64,000 nt of DNA from Gemmatimonadaceae bacterium. GTDB lineage: Bacteria; Gemmatimonadota; Gemmatimonadetes; Gemmatimonadales; Gemmatimonadaceae. Of this stretch, positions 18,728 to 30,052 are shown piece by piece (the stretch's first letter is position 1; each line of letters starts with the position of its first letter). The DNA is taken from positions 124,001-188,000 of the forward strand of contig JAIEMN010000024.1 in the NCBI GenBank assembly GCA_019752115.1. Reading direction: 5' to 3'. The notes below the pieces were generated by a model, which was not told the DNA's origin, searched no databases, and was given only the letters and a program-made list of their open reading frames with translations. The translations under genes were made by a program, and so were the position numbers.

Positions 18728-18731
<4 letters not shown>
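17469..18731 (+). CDS. clpX: ATP-dependent Clp protease ATP-binding subunit ClpX
   Basis: 420-residue AAA+ unfoldase that feeds substrates to ClpP. The N-terminal C4 zinc-binding domain has CSFCGKS and CNECIALC. The Walker A motif is [12 protein letters not shown] and Walker B is [13 protein letters not shown], followed by the IGF-loop region and sensor motifs near [13 protein letters not shown]. Length is normal. The gene is separated from clpP by two oppositely oriented genes. The next gene, lon, overlaps or abuts its stop codon. Confidence 0.97.
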
Positions 18732-21211
<2,480 letters not shown>

Positions 21212-21217
21212 GCGCCG

Positions 21218-21847
21218 ATGACGACCACCGATCCGCTCGTCATCCGGCATCTCGAGTATCTGGGACCCATGGCCAGCCAGGGAGGCTGGCGGCCGCCCGC
21301 AGAGTTGCCGGAGATCGCCTTTGCCGGCCGCTCGAACGTGGGCAAGAGCTCGCTGCTCAACAAGCTGATGAAGCGGAAGGCGTTTGCCCGCGTGTCAAAC
21401 ACGCCCGGGCGCACGCGCGAGATTCACTTCTTCAATGTGAACCGCGAGTTCGTGCTCGCCGACCTACCGGGTTACGGGTACGCGCGCATCAGCAAGGAGC
21501 GCAAGGCGGAGTGGCGCCCGCTCATTGAGGGCTATCTGCGCGAAAGCCCGGTGCTGCGCGGTGTGGTGCAACTGCTCGATGTGCGCCACGATCCAACCGA
21601 CGATGATCTGCAGATGCTCGACTTCCTCGCCGACCTCGGCGTACCCACGATCTTTGCCTTCACCAAGACCGACAAGCTGCGCAAGGCCGAGGTGGCCCCG
21701 CGGGTGAAGCAGCTGTGCGATACGCTGGGCCTCGAGGTTGATCAGGTGGTGCCGTTCAGTGCACAGACGGGCGCCGGCCGCGATGAGCTTGCTTCGGCGG
21801 TGGTGTCGGTGCTGGCGCTCCCCGACTGGCGGAGCGCACAGCCGTGA
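21218..21847 (+). CDS. engB: ribosome-biogenesis GTP-binding protein EngB/YsxC
   Basis: 209-residue TRAFAC-class GTPase needed for late 50S subunit assembly. G1 is AGRSNVGKSSLLN, the switch region has NTPGRTREIHFF, G3 is LADLPGYGYA (the YGYA variant is diagnostic for EngB), and G4 is FTKTDKLRKAE. It starts six bases after lon and its stop overlaps the following gene as GTGA, so it sits in the clpX-lon operon. Confidence 0.95.
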   Translation: MTTTDPLVIRHLEYLGPMASQGGWRPPAELPEIAFAGRSNVGKSSLLNKLMKRKAFARVSNTPGRTREIHFFNVNREFVLADLPGYGYARISKERKAEWRPLIEGYLRESPVLRGVVQLLDVRHDPTDDDLQMLDFLADLGVPTIFAFTKTDKLRKAEVAPRVKQLCDTLGLEVDQVVPFSAQTGAGRDELASAVVSVLALPDWRSAQP

Positions 21848-22527
21848 GTCGCTCCCGGGCCCTGCTGGTGAGCGCCGGGGCGCTGCTGCTGGCCGCGTGC
21901 GCCTCGGCACCTTCGCTGCCCGCGCAGGGTGCGGCGGGGAACACACGCGCCGGCGGACTGCCGGTGGGTGACACGCTCGATGCGAACTGGGTGCCCACCG
22001 GCTTTGGCTCGCTGCGGCAGGATGACATCGCGCTCCGCATCACACCGGCCAACGGCCTGCAGGTGCGCGCCATCCCGCTCGACGAGCGGTTCATCCGCCT
22101 GCTTTCCCCGGATTCGTATCGCACGCTGCATGATCTGGCCGCCAACCGAGCGACGGCGCTCAATGCCATTCGCGAGCGCAATCGCCTGCCGGCCTACTCG
22201 CTCTGGTACGTGAGCTTCTTCGCCCTTGAGCAGGGCGAGACCCGCTTCTCACCGAATGAGCTGATCATCAACAACACCGGGCGCGATTTCCGGCCACTCG
22301 ACCTGGTGCCGCTGACGCCGGGCTTTGGCGAGTACCGCCTCAAGCAGCGCGAGGTGCAGAGCGCGCTCCTCGTGTTCGACGGGCAGCTCGATCTCAATCA
22401 GCCGCTCACCGCCACGATGGAAGGCACCAGCAGCGCCACCGATTGGAGCGGCGTGCTCCAGCGCGTGGAGCGTGAACGGTCGCTGGTACGCAGCCGCGCA
22501 CAGGCGCAGCGGAAGCCGCCCGAGTAG
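21844..22527 (+). CDS. putative lipoprotein of unknown function
   Basis: 227 residues with a clear type II signal peptide: the hydrophobic run ALLVSAGALLLAAC gives the lipobox LLAAC with Cys at about residue 19. The mature part contains a conserved-looking core (LIINNTGRDFRPLDLVPLTP) that may be a beta-rich fold, then a charged C terminus (VERERSLVRSRAQAQRKPP). I do not recognise the family. Start is GTG 21844, overlapping the engB stop. It ends the plus-strand operon and converges on the NUDIX gene. Confidence 0.75.
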   Translation: MSRSRALLVSAGALLLAACASAPSLPAQGAAGNTRAGGLPVGDTLDANWVPTGFGSLRQDDIALRITPANGLQVRAIPLDERFIRLLSPDSYRTLHDLAANRATALNAIRERNRLPAYSLWYVSFFALEQGETRFSPNELIINNTGRDFRPLDLVPLTPGFGEYRLKQREVQSALLVFDGQLDLNQPLTATMEGTSSATDWSGVLQRVERERSLVRSRAQAQRKPPE

Positions 22528-22544
22528 GCCGGCGGCCGATCAGG

Positions 22545-23054
22545 TCAGCGCGACCGGTCGGGCACGAGCAGCACGTCCTCGACGGGGCCGGCATCGCCCG
22601 ACCGCAACAGGTGCATGGCGTAGCGCACGGCTTCGTGCTCGCGGGGCCACGCCAGCTCCCTACAGGCGTCGTCGGGGGTGCGCCACGCGTACGCATCGTG
22701 CTCAACGCCCAGCTGGATCGCGGTCGTGGCATCGACCACCGCCGCAAAGACGACGGCGAGCTGGATCGTGTCCATCGGGTGCAAGTAGAACGGGTTGACC
22801 GTGAGGCTGTAGAGGCGCTCCACGGCAAGGCCGGTCTCTTCGGCGACCTCGCGCCGCGCCGCCGCGGGCGGCGCCTCGTTGGCCTCGATCCGGCCGTGCA
22901 CGATTTCCCACGCCCCCGTACACCGCGTGCCGGCGGCGCGGCGGAGGGTGAGTACCTGCCAGCGGCTGGCAGCACCCGCTGGGGCCGGCGCCAGCACCAC
23001 CACATCCACGACCCGGGCATCGAGCCGGGTTGTCCCGTTGCCAAGCGAAATCAT
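22545..23054 (-). CDS. NUDIX hydrolase
   Basis: 169-residue nucleoside-diphosphate-X hydrolase. The full Nudix box is present, G-x5-E-x7-REVAEETGL (GRIEANE then REVAEETGL), with the metal-binding glutamates intact. The substrate cannot be assigned; the sequence resembles dihydroneopterin-triphosphate or dNTP pyrophosphatase relatives only in general layout. It is divergent from trpE with a 58-base gap and convergent with the lipoprotein gene. Confidence 0.88.
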   Translation of the reverse strand: MISLGNGTTRLDARVVDVVVLAPAPAGAASRWQVLTLRRAAGTRCTGAWEIVHGRIEANEAPPAAARREVAEETGLAVERLYSLTVNPFYLHPMDTIQLAVVFAAVVDATTAIQLGVEHDAYAWRTPDDACRELAWPREHEAVRYAMHLLRSGDAGPVEDVLLVPDRSR

Positions 23055-23112
23055 GCTCCAATGCTAGGGCGTCGCTTGCCCCGCAGCGAGCGCTTCGGCG
23101 AACTTTCCCGGG

Positions 23113-24639
23113 ATGACCACGTTTGCCGACTTCCGTGTCCGAGCGGAGCAGTGCCTCGCCACCGGCGGGCTTGTGCCCGTCTGGCGCGACTGCCTGCTCG
23201 ACCTGTGTACGCCCATCTCCGCCTTTGCCAAGCTGCGGCGTGGGCCGTTCGCCTTTTTGCTCGAGTCGGCGATCACGCGTGGGGAGAACTGGTCCCGCTA
23301 CACCTACCTCGGCTCCGAGCCCCGCGGCGCGTGGCGCCTGCGTGATGGCGTGGTGGAAGACTGGACCCCCGAGCGTGGCTGGCATGGCGCCCGCACGCCC
23401 GCGGATCCCATCGCGGACCTGCGGGACATCGTGCGCGACATGCGTCCGGTGGAGGCGCCGGAGCTCGGCGCCGTCTGGAGTGGCGCGGTGGGTTTCATGT
23501 CGTATGACGTGGTGCGCCACATCGAGCGTCTGCCGCATGCGCCGCCGCGGGCCCTGCAGTATCCCGATGCCTGCTTCGTGTTCACCGATGCCCTGGTGGT
23601 CATCGACAACTGGCGTGGTCAGGCGCGCGTGATTGTGTCGGCGCCGGTTCCCGCGCAGGCGTCTGACGCCGAGCTCGTGGCGTTGCATGCGCGCGCCACG
23701 GCAACGCTCGAGGACACGATCGCCCGCCTGCAGGGGCCGGAGCAGCTCCCTGCCCTGCAACTCGATGAGCGTGCCGCGCCCGCGGTGGCGCATTCCCGCT
23801 ATGATCGCGCGTCGTTCATGCGCGATGTCCAGCGCATCAAGGAGTACATCCTGTCGGGCGACGTCTTTCAGGCGTTGCTCGCGCGGCGCATGGAAGTCAC
23901 CCTCGACTTCGATACGACGACGCTGTACCGCACCCTGCGCGCGCTCAATCCGTCGCCGTACATGTTCCACCTGCAGCTCGATGGCCTCGAGCTCGTGGGG
24001 AGCTCACCGGAGATGATGGTCCGCGTGGCCGATGGCCGGGTCACCGTGCGCCCCATCGCCGGCACGCGGCCGCGCGGCAAGACGCCCGAGCAGGACGCCG
24101 CGATGGAAGCCGAGCTGATGGCCGACGAAAAGGAACGCGCTGAGCATGTGATGCTGGTGGATCTCGGCCGCAACGATGTCGGTCGCCTCGCGAAGTACGG
24201 CACGGTAGCGGTGACCGATCTCATGGTGGTGGAGAAGTACTCGCACGTGTTTCACATCGTGAGCCAGGTCGAAGGGGAGCTGCGCGACGGCTCGAGTGCC
24301 CTCGATGCCTTCCGTGCGGTGTTCCCGGCGGGGACCATGACGGGCGCGCCCAAGGTGCGCGCGATGGAGATCATCGACGAGCTCGAGCCCGAGCGACGCG
24401 GTGCGTATGCGGGCGCCCTCGGCCTCATCGGCGCCGGCGACCAGCGCATGGACCTCGCGATCACGATTCGTACCTGCGTCATCGCCGACGGCGTGGCGTC
24501 GGTCCAGGCCGGTGCGGGCATTGTGCACGACTCGGTGCCCGAGAAGGAGTGGGAAGAGACCGAGAACAAGGCACGGGCCATGCTCACCGCCATTGGTCGT
24601 GCCCGGGCCGCGTCGGCGGCGTCCGCGCCGTCGCGCTGA
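23113..24639 (+). CDS. trpE: anthranilate synthase component I
   Basis: 508-residue chorismate-utilising enzyme. The N-terminal feedback-site motif LLES (FAFLLESAI), which binds tryptophan in TrpE, is present. The catalytic core shows GSSPEMMVRV, RPIAGTRPRG, the Mg2+/chorismate residues around HVMLVDLGRNDVGR, and the C-terminal TGAPKVRAMEIIDELE with QAGAGIVHDSVPEKEWEE. These favour TrpE over PabB. No trpG partner lies nearby, so the amidotransferase subunit must be elsewhere. The next gene begins one base after the stop. Confidence 0.92.
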   Translation: MTTFADFRVRAEQCLATGGLVPVWRDCLLDLCTPISAFAKLRRGPFAFLLESAITRGENWSRYTYLGSEPRGAWRLRDGVVEDWTPERGWHGARTPADPIADLRDIVRDMRPVEAPELGAVWSGAVGFMSYDVVRHIERLPHAPPRALQYPDACFVFTDALVVIDNWRGQARVIVSAPVPAQASDAELVALHARATATLEDTIARLQGPEQLPALQLDERAAPAVAHSRYDRASFMRDVQRIKEYILSGDVFQALLARRMEVTLDFDTTTLYRTLRALNPSPYMFHLQLDGLELVGSSPEMMVRVADGRVTVRPIAGTRPRGKTPEQDAAMEAELMADEKERAEHVMLVDLGRNDVGRLAKYGTVAVTDLMVVEKYSHVFHIVSQVEGELRDGSSALDAFRAVFPAGTMTGAPKVRAMEIIDELEPERRGAYAGALGLIGAGDQRMDLAITIRTCVIADGVASVQAGAGIVHDSVPEKEWEETENKARAMLTAIGRARAASAASAPSR

Positions 24640-24640
24640 T

Positions 24641-26206
24641 ATGCCACTCGTTCTCGTTTCTGCCGCCGGCGATCGCCGTTTCTCGATCACCGGGACTGCG
24701 ACCCTGATGGTGGGGCGCGATCCGGTGAGCGATCTCCCGATCCTCGACCCGGCGGTCTCACGGCGCCACGCCGAGGTGCGGCTCGATGAGCGCACGCCCC
24801 GCGTGCACGTCACCGATCTCGGCTCCCGCAACGGGACGTGGATCAACGGGACGCGCATCACCCGCGCCACCGCCAAGGCTGGCGATACGGTGGCGTTCGG
24901 CACCGTGGTGTTCAACGTGCTGGAGGCGCGCGACGCCGCCCAGCGCCCGACGCCGTCGACGCCTCCCCTCGATTCCGGCGCCACCCTGCTCCGCGAGCGC
25001 GTCGTCCCGAGCCGTGAACAGGCGCTCGCTGATGTCGCAGCCGCGCGTGATGCCGCCCCCAAGCGTCTCGCGCAGCTGGTCAGTATTGCCCAGCGCCTGG
25101 GCACGTTCACCGATCTCGATCCACTGCTCGAGGCGATCGCCCACGATCTGTTCGTGAGCTTCAACGCCGATCGCGTGGCGATCCTCCTCGCTGGCGCCGA
25201 TGGCACGCTCGAGACGCGCATCTCGCGGGATCGCACGGGGGCCATTCCACGCCCCGTGCCGCGCGCGATCGCCAGCGGCGTGGCCGAACGCCAGGTGGCC
25301 TTGCTGACCAACGATGCCGCCCGCGATGAACGCACCGTGGGCGAGTCGGTCATTCAGCAGTCGGTGTCGTCGGCCATGGCCGCGCCGCTCATCGGTGAGG
25401 AACGGCGCACCCTTGGCATTTTGTACGTGGACCACCTCGCCGAGCATCGCGAGTTCGACGACGGGGATCTCGCCTTTCTCGTGGCCTTTGCCGGCATCGC
25501 GTCGGCCGCCGTGGAACGCGAACAGCAGACCGAGAAGCTCCAGCAGGCGGCCCGTGTCCGCGAGAACTTCGAGCGCTACTTCACGCCGCAGCTCGCCGAA
25601 CGGATTGCCGGCGGCCAGCAGTCGGTGCAACCGGGCGGTGTCCGTCAGCGCGTCGTCGTGATGTTCACCGACGTGCGCGGCTTCACGAAGGTTGCCGAGT
25701 CGTTGCCGCCGACGCAGATGGCGCAGCAGCTCAACGAGTACTTCGCACGCATGGTCGATTGCGTGTTCCGCCACGAGGGCGCGCTCGACAAGTTCATCGG
25801 CGACGCGGTCATGGCGTACTGGGGGGTCCCGGAGCCGGGTGCCACGGATGCGCAGCTGGCCCTGCTGGCCGCGTTCGACATGCAGCGCGAGCTCGCGCAG
25901 CTGAACGCGCGATGGCGCCGCGAAGGACGCCCGGAGCTGCTGGTGGGGATCGGCATTCACGCCGGCGACGCGTTTGTGGGCAACATCGGGTCGCCACGGC
26001 GGCTCGAGTTCACGCTCATCGGTGACACGGTGAACGTCGCCAATCGGTTGTGCGGGTTGGCTGCCGGCGGCCAGGTGCTGGGGAGCGACGCGCTCTGTGA
26101 GGCCCTGCCGGCGATGGAACCGCGTCTGCTGCGCGCCGATCTGCAGGTGCGTCGCAATTCGGGCGAGGATGCCCGCGTGTGGCAGCTCACCGGCGTGCCG
26201 GTATGA
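24641..26206 (+). CDS. class III adenylate cyclase with FHA and GAF domains
   Basis: 521 residues. Domains in order: forkhead-associated phosphothreonine-binding domain at about 5-90 (VGRDPVSD, SRRHAEVRL, SRNGTWING), linker, GAF domain at about 140-295 (LGILYVDHLAEHREF), a short helical signalling linker ending NFERYFTPQLAERI, and a class III cyclase domain at about 335-521. The metal Asp residues are in FTDVRGFTK and GDAVMAYWG; the adenine-selecting Lys is in LDKFIGDA, the companion Thr is in FTLIGDTVN, and the transition-state pair is in NVANRL, as in class IIIb adenylate cyclases. It overlaps the next gene as ATGA. It probably makes cAMP in response to a phosphoprotein and a small ligand. 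Confidence 0.92.
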   Translation: MPLVLVSAAGDRRFSITGTATLMVGRDPVSDLPILDPAVSRRHAEVRLDERTPRVHVTDLGSRNGTWINGTRITRATAKAGDTVAFGTVVFNVLEARDAAQRPTPSTPPLDSGATLLRERVVPSREQALADVAAARDAAPKRLAQLVSIAQRLGTFTDLDPLLEAIAHDLFVSFNADRVAILLAGADGTLETRISRDRTGAIPRPVPRAIASGVAERQVALLTNDAARDERTVGESVIQQSVSSAMAAPLIGEERRTLGILYVDHLAEHREFDDGDLAFLVAFAGIASAAVEREQQTEKLQQAARVRENFERYFTPQLAERIAGGQQSVQPGGVRQRVVVMFTDVRGFTKVAESLPPTQMAQQLNEYFARMVDCVFRHEGALDKFIGDAVMAYWGVPEPGATDAQLALLAAFDMQRELAQLNARWRREGRPELLVGIGIHAGDAFVGNIGSPRRLEFTLIGDTVNVANRLCGLAAGGQVLGSDALCEALPAMEPRLLRADLQVRRNSGEDARVWQLTGVPV

Positions 26207-27003
26207 CGATGCTCTCGGAGCTGGTGACCACCGGCAGTCGCGCGACGCCACTGCAGCCGCTGGTCGTGCCCGGCGCGGAGATTCACGCCCGGCCGCCGCT
26301 GGCCCCCGAGTTCGCGGCGCTGATTCAGCGCCACGGCACGCTGTACGACTGGGCGTCGTCGCAGCCGCAGCCGCGCGCGCTGCGGGGGCGCGCGCCGGTG
26401 TACGTGGCCACGCTCCCCGAGAGCCGCCGCACCGTCGTGGTGCGACACGCCTGGCACGGCGGCCTCCTCGCGCCCTTTACGCGCGATCTTTTCCGACGCC
26501 CCACCCGGGCACCGCTCGAGGTGGAGCGCTCGATCGAACTGCGTGCCCTCGGCATCCCCTCCACGGATGTCGTGGCGTACGCGCTCTATCCGGCACCGCT
26601 CGGACTCGCGCGCGTGGACGTCTGCACCGCGTACGTGGCCGACACCGCCGATCTTGGCATGATCATCGCCGGGCTCGCGCCGCACATCGATGGCGATGGG
26701 GCGTTCGCGGCCACCCTCAATCTGCTCGAACGTCTCGCGCAGCACGGCGTGGTGCACCCCGATCTCAACGTCAAGAACATTCTGGTGCGCACGCCGCCGG
26801 GACGCAGCGCCGAGGCACTGGTGATCGATGTCGATGTCGTGCGCTTCGGTGCCACACCGGCTGAGGCGATGGCGCGCAACGTCGCGCGTCTCGAACGATC
26901 GCTGTTCAAGTGGAAGCGGCACTTCGGCTGCGAGGTGGCCGAACAGCGCATCAAGGCGTTCACCGCGGAAGCGCTGGCACGGACGCCGCGCACAGCGGCG
27001 TGA
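26203..27003 (+). CDS. 3-deoxy-D-manno-octulosonate kinase-like (KdkA/WaaP family) protein
   Basis: 266-residue small protein-kinase-like enzyme related to lipopolysaccharide core kinases. The catalytic loop is HGVVHPDLNVKNILV (Asp base in HPDLN) and the metal-binding DFG equivalent is IDVDVVRF. The upstream VVRHAWHGGLL and FTRDLFRRPTRAPLEVERS resemble KdkA. It probably phosphorylates an inner-core sugar at the membrane. ATG 26203 overlaps the cyclase stop. The GT9 heptosyltransferase-like gene follows by 16 bases, which supports an envelope glycolipid role. Confidence 0.82.
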   Translation: MTMLSELVTTGSRATPLQPLVVPGAEIHARPPLAPEFAALIQRHGTLYDWASSQPQPRALRGRAPVYVATLPESRRTVVVRHAWHGGLLAPFTRDLFRRPTRAPLEVERSIELRALGIPSTDVVAYALYPAPLGLARVDVCTAYVADTADLGMIIAGLAPHIDGDGAFAATLNLLERLAQHGVVHPDLNVKNILVRTPPGRSAEALVIDVDVVRFGATPAEAMARNVARLERSLFKWKRHFGCEVAEQRIKAFTAEALARTPRTAA

Positions 27004-27019
27004 GTGAGTCGGTGACGCG

Positions 27020-28108
27020 ATGAGCCCGGCCACTCCAACCACGCCGCCGCTCCCTCCGGTGGCCTTCAACCGTATCGGCATCGTGATGATGAGCGCCGTG
27101 GGTGATGCGGTGCATGTCATGCCGATCATCCAGGCGCTCAAGGCGCATGCGCCGGCGGCCCGGATTTCGTGGGTGCTGCAACCGGGACCGGCCACGCTGG
27201 TGCGCGGCCACCCGCTGGTCGATGACATCGTGCTCTTCGATCGCTCGAAGGGGTGGCGCGGTTTTCTCGAGACGCGCGCCGCGCTGGCGGCCCGTCCCTT
27301 CGACGTGGTGCTGGGGCTGCAGGTGTATTTCAAGGCCGGCCTCATCACCGGCTTCACGCGCGCCCCCGTCAAGCTCGGCTTCGATCGGGCCCGCGCTCGC
27401 GACGCGAACTGGGTGTTCACTACGCATCGCATTGCGCCGCACCCTGGGCAGCACGTACAGGATCAATACTTCGAGTTTCTCGACGCGCTGGGCGTGCCGC
27501 ACGCGGCGCCGGTCTGGGGTCTCGGCCCGTGGAACGACGAGGAGCGCGCGTGGCAGCGCCAGTTCCTGGCCCAGTTCGATCGGCCCATCGCGCCGATCGT
27601 GGTGGGCACCAGCAAGCCGGCCAAGGATTGGCTCCCCGAGCGATGGGCGGCCGTGTGCCATACGCTGTGGCACGAGCATGGGCTCCAGCCCGTGCTGGTG
27701 GGCGGCAACTCCGAGCGCGAGCGCGCCGCCGCGGCGGTGATCGAGCGGGAGGCCCCCATGGCCCATAACGCCCTGGGGAGCGGCCTCCGTCGACTCGCGG
27801 CCATTCTGGACGGGGCGGCGGTCGCGCTATCACCGGATACGGGCCCACTGCATCTCGCGGTGGCGCTGCGCACACCGGTCATTTCACTCGTGGGCTATAC
27901 GAACCCCAAGCGCGTCGGTCCCTACGACTTTGCGAAGGATCTCATGATCGATGCCTACGGCGATCCGGGCGAGGACTATCCGCTCGACATGAGCTATCGC
28001 GAAGATCGCATGCCGCGTATCACGGTTGCCGATGTGGAGGCGAAGCTCGCCCACTGGCGCGCGCACTACGCGTCGGCGCGGCTCGCGGCGATCGGCCCGA
28101 AGGCGTAG
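27020..28108 (+). CDS. glycosyltransferase family 9 (heptosyltransferase-like)
   Basis: 362-residue GT-B enzyme of the LPS heptosyltransferase family. The N-terminal motif IGIVMMSAVGDAVHVMPII matches the acceptor-domain loop and the C-terminal nucleotide-sugar site shows ALSPDTGPLHLAVAL with GYTNPKRVGPY. It probably adds heptose or a similar sugar to the inner core, alongside the KdkA-like kinase. Its last 43 bases overlap the convergent maf gene. Confidence 0.88.
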   Translation: MSPATPTTPPLPPVAFNRIGIVMMSAVGDAVHVMPIIQALKAHAPAARISWVLQPGPATLVRGHPLVDDIVLFDRSKGWRGFLETRAALAARPFDVVLGLQVYFKAGLITGFTRAPVKLGFDRARARDANWVFTTHRIAPHPGQHVQDQYFEFLDALGVPHAAPVWGLGPWNDEERAWQRQFLAQFDRPIAPIVVGTSKPAKDWLPERWAAVCHTLWHEHGLQPVLVGGNSERERAAAAVIEREAPMAHNALGSGLRRLAAILDGAAVALSPDTGPLHLAVALRTPVISLVGYTNPKRVGPYDFAKDLMIDAYGDPGEDYPLDMSYREDRMPRITVADVEAKLAHWRAHYASARLAAIGPKA

Positions 28109-28704
28109 TCGTAGCCCAGCTCCCGCAGCAGGGTCACCAGCCGAAAGAGGGGCAATCCCATCACGGCGAAGAAGTCGCCGCTGATGCGTTCGACGAGCGT
28201 CGCGCCAAGCCCCTGAATCCCGTAGCTGCCGGCCTTGTCCATCGGTTCGCCCGAATCGACATACGCCTCGATCTGCGCGCGGGTGAGTTGACCGAACGTG
28301 ACGGCGACCGTCTCCACCGCCGACCGGGTCGCACCCTGATGGGCGACGGCCACGGCCGTATGCACCGCGTGTTCTCGCCCCGACAGCCGTTCCAGCATGG
28401 CGATGGCCTCGTCGCGATCGCGCGGCTTCCCGAGAATGGCCCCATCGATCACGACGATCGTATCGGAGCCGATGACCACGGCCTCCGGATGCTGGACCGC
28501 CAGCGTGTGTGCCTTCTCGCGCGCCAAGCGTTCGCAGTGCGGGACGGGGAGCTCGCCCGGCCACACGGTCTCGTCGATGTCGGCCGGCCGCACCGTGTGC
28601 GCGATACCGATGAGCGTGAGCAGTTCACGCCGTCGGGGTGACTGCGAGGCCAGGATGACGGGAACGGGAACGGGGAGCGGAGCGTGCGTGGCGGATTCGG
28701 GCAT
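28066..28704 (-). CDS. maf: Maf-family nucleoside triphosphate pyrophosphatase
   Basis: 212-residue house-cleaning enzyme that hydrolyses non-canonical or excess nucleotides (dTTP/UTP type likely). Signatures are ILASQSPRRRELL, the conserved GSDTIVVIDGAILGKP and the segment MDKAGSYGIQG. The C terminus converges on and overlaps the GT9 gene by 43 bases, so the two mRNAs have complementary 3' ends. Confidence 0.92.
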   Translation of the reverse strand: MPESATHAPLPVPVPVILASQSPRRRELLTLIGIAHTVRPADIDETVWPGELPVPHCERLAREKAHTLAVQHPEAVVIGSDTIVVIDGAILGKPRDRDEAIAMLERLSGREHAVHTAVAVAHQGATRSAVETVAVTFGQLTRAQIEAYVDSGEPMDKAGSYGIQGLGATLVERISGDFFAVMGLPLFRLVTLLRELGYDYAFGPIAASRADA

Positions 28705-28769
28705 GGACTAAGTTTAGAGCATCGTTGATCGGGCGGCAGCACCGCCCTCCATTGCCCACGGATCTGCCC

Positions 28770-29987
28770 ATGTCCGACGCTTCGCACGCCCCGCTCGAAC
28801 CGCACACCGACACGCACGCCGATACGCACTTCGAAACGCGCGCCATCCGCACGCAGGCGCCGATGTCCGACGCGCACGAACATTCGGTGCCGCTGTATCT
28901 CACGTCGAGCTTCCGCTTCGACGATGCCGAGCATGCGCGCGCCCTGTTCGCCGAGGAAGTGCCCGGCAATATCTACAGCCGCTACTCGAATCCGAATACG
29001 GACGAGTTCATCGAGAAGCTGTGCCTGCTTGAAGGCGGCGAGGATGGCATCGCCACGGCGAGCGGGATGTCCGCGGTGTTCACCGCGATTGCCGCCAAGG
29101 TCCAGGCCGGCGATCACATCGTAGCGGCGCGCCCGCTCTTCGGCTCCACCCACCAGCTCTTCACGCGGGTATTCCCCAAGTGGGGCGTGCGGACCGACTA
29201 CGCGGATGTGGCGGACACGCAGAGTTGGGAGCGCCTCATCACGCCGGCGACCAAGCTGCTGTTCATCGAAACCCCCAGCAATCCGGGGCTCGAGCTCATC
29301 GATCTCGAATGGCTCGGGGCTCTCGCGCGGGCGCGTGGCATTGCGCTCGTGGTGGACAACTGCTTTGCGACCCCGTACCTGCAGACGCCGTTGCGGCTCG
29401 GCGCCGATGCCGTCGTGCACTCGGCGACCAAGTACATCGACGGTCAGGGGCGCGCGTTGGGTGGCGCGATCGTGGGCACCAAGGCGTATATCGCCGACTG
29501 CCGATTCTTCGCCCGCCACACCGGCCCGGCGATGAGTGCCTTCAATGCGTGGCTGCTCTCCAAGTCGCTGGAGACGCTCGCGGTACGCATGGACCGGCAT
29601 TGCAGCAATGCGCTGGCGATCGCACAACACTTCGAGGGCCACCCGGCGCTCGAATCGGTACGCTACCCATTTCTGGAATCGCACCCGCAGTACGCGCTCG
29701 CCCGCCGTCAGATGCGCCAAGGCGGTGGAATCGTGGTACTGGTGCTACGTGGCGGGCTTGCAGCAGGCCGGCGCTTTCTCGACCGGGTGCGGCTGGTGTC
29801 ACACTCCGCGAACCTCGGCGACACCCGCACGATCGTCACCCATCCCGCCTCCACGACGCACAGCAAGCTCTCGCCGGCCGAGCGCGAAGCGGTGGCTATC
29901 ACAGACGGCCTCGTGCGCGTAAGTGTGGGGCTCGAGCATGTGCGCGACATCATCGCCGACCTGGAGCAGGCGCTCGCCGCCGACTGA
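28770..29987 (+). CDS. metZ: O-succinylhomoserine sulfhydrylase
   Basis: 405-residue PLP enzyme of the Cys/Met-metabolism family that makes homocysteine directly from O-succinyl- or O-acetylhomoserine and sulfide. The PLP lysine is in HSATKYIDGQGRALGG, a form diagnostic of MetZ, and the phosphate-binding region is SGMSAVFTAIA. The conserved tail THSKLSPAEREA is present. An N-terminal extension of about 20 residues is rich in His, Asp and Thr (HTDTHADTHFE). ATG 28770 is taken as the start. A second family member lies at 40233. Confidence 0.9.
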   Translation: MSDASHAPLEPHTDTHADTHFETRAIRTQAPMSDAHEHSVPLYLTSSFRFDDAEHARALFAEEVPGNIYSRYSNPNTDEFIEKLCLLEGGEDGIATASGMSAVFTAIAAKVQAGDHIVAARPLFGSTHQLFTRVFPKWGVRTDYADVADTQSWERLITPATKLLFIETPSNPGLELIDLEWLGALARARGIALVVDNCFATPYLQTPLRLGADAVVHSATKYIDGQGRALGGAIVGTKAYIADCRFFARHTGPAMSAFNAWLLSKSLETLAVRMDRHCSNALAIAQHFEGHPALESVRYPFLESHPQYALARRQMRQGGGIVVLVLRGGLAAGRRFLDRVRLVSHSANLGDTRTIVTHPASTTHSKLSPAEREAVAITDGLVRVSVGLEHVRDIIADLEQALAAD

Positions 29988-29999
29988 CCGGTCGGCGGC
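29976..29999. terminator. stem-loop spanning the metZ stop codon
   Basis: A perfect 9-bp stem (29976-29984 with 29991-29999) with a 6-base loop that contains the metZ TGA. It lies between convergent metZ and dtd. There is no T-tract, so Rho-independent termination is uncertain; it may act as an RNA 3'-end stabiliser. Confidence 0.4.
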
Positions 30000-30052
30000 A
30001 CCGCGCGCTGTCAGCGTTATGTCAGCCTGCGCGGTACATCTTTCGCGTGCGC

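Noticed and set aside
24401-24640. N-terminal extension of the cyclase into trpE
   Set aside because: It overlaps the coding region of trpE in another frame; the FHA domain begins right after ATG 24641.
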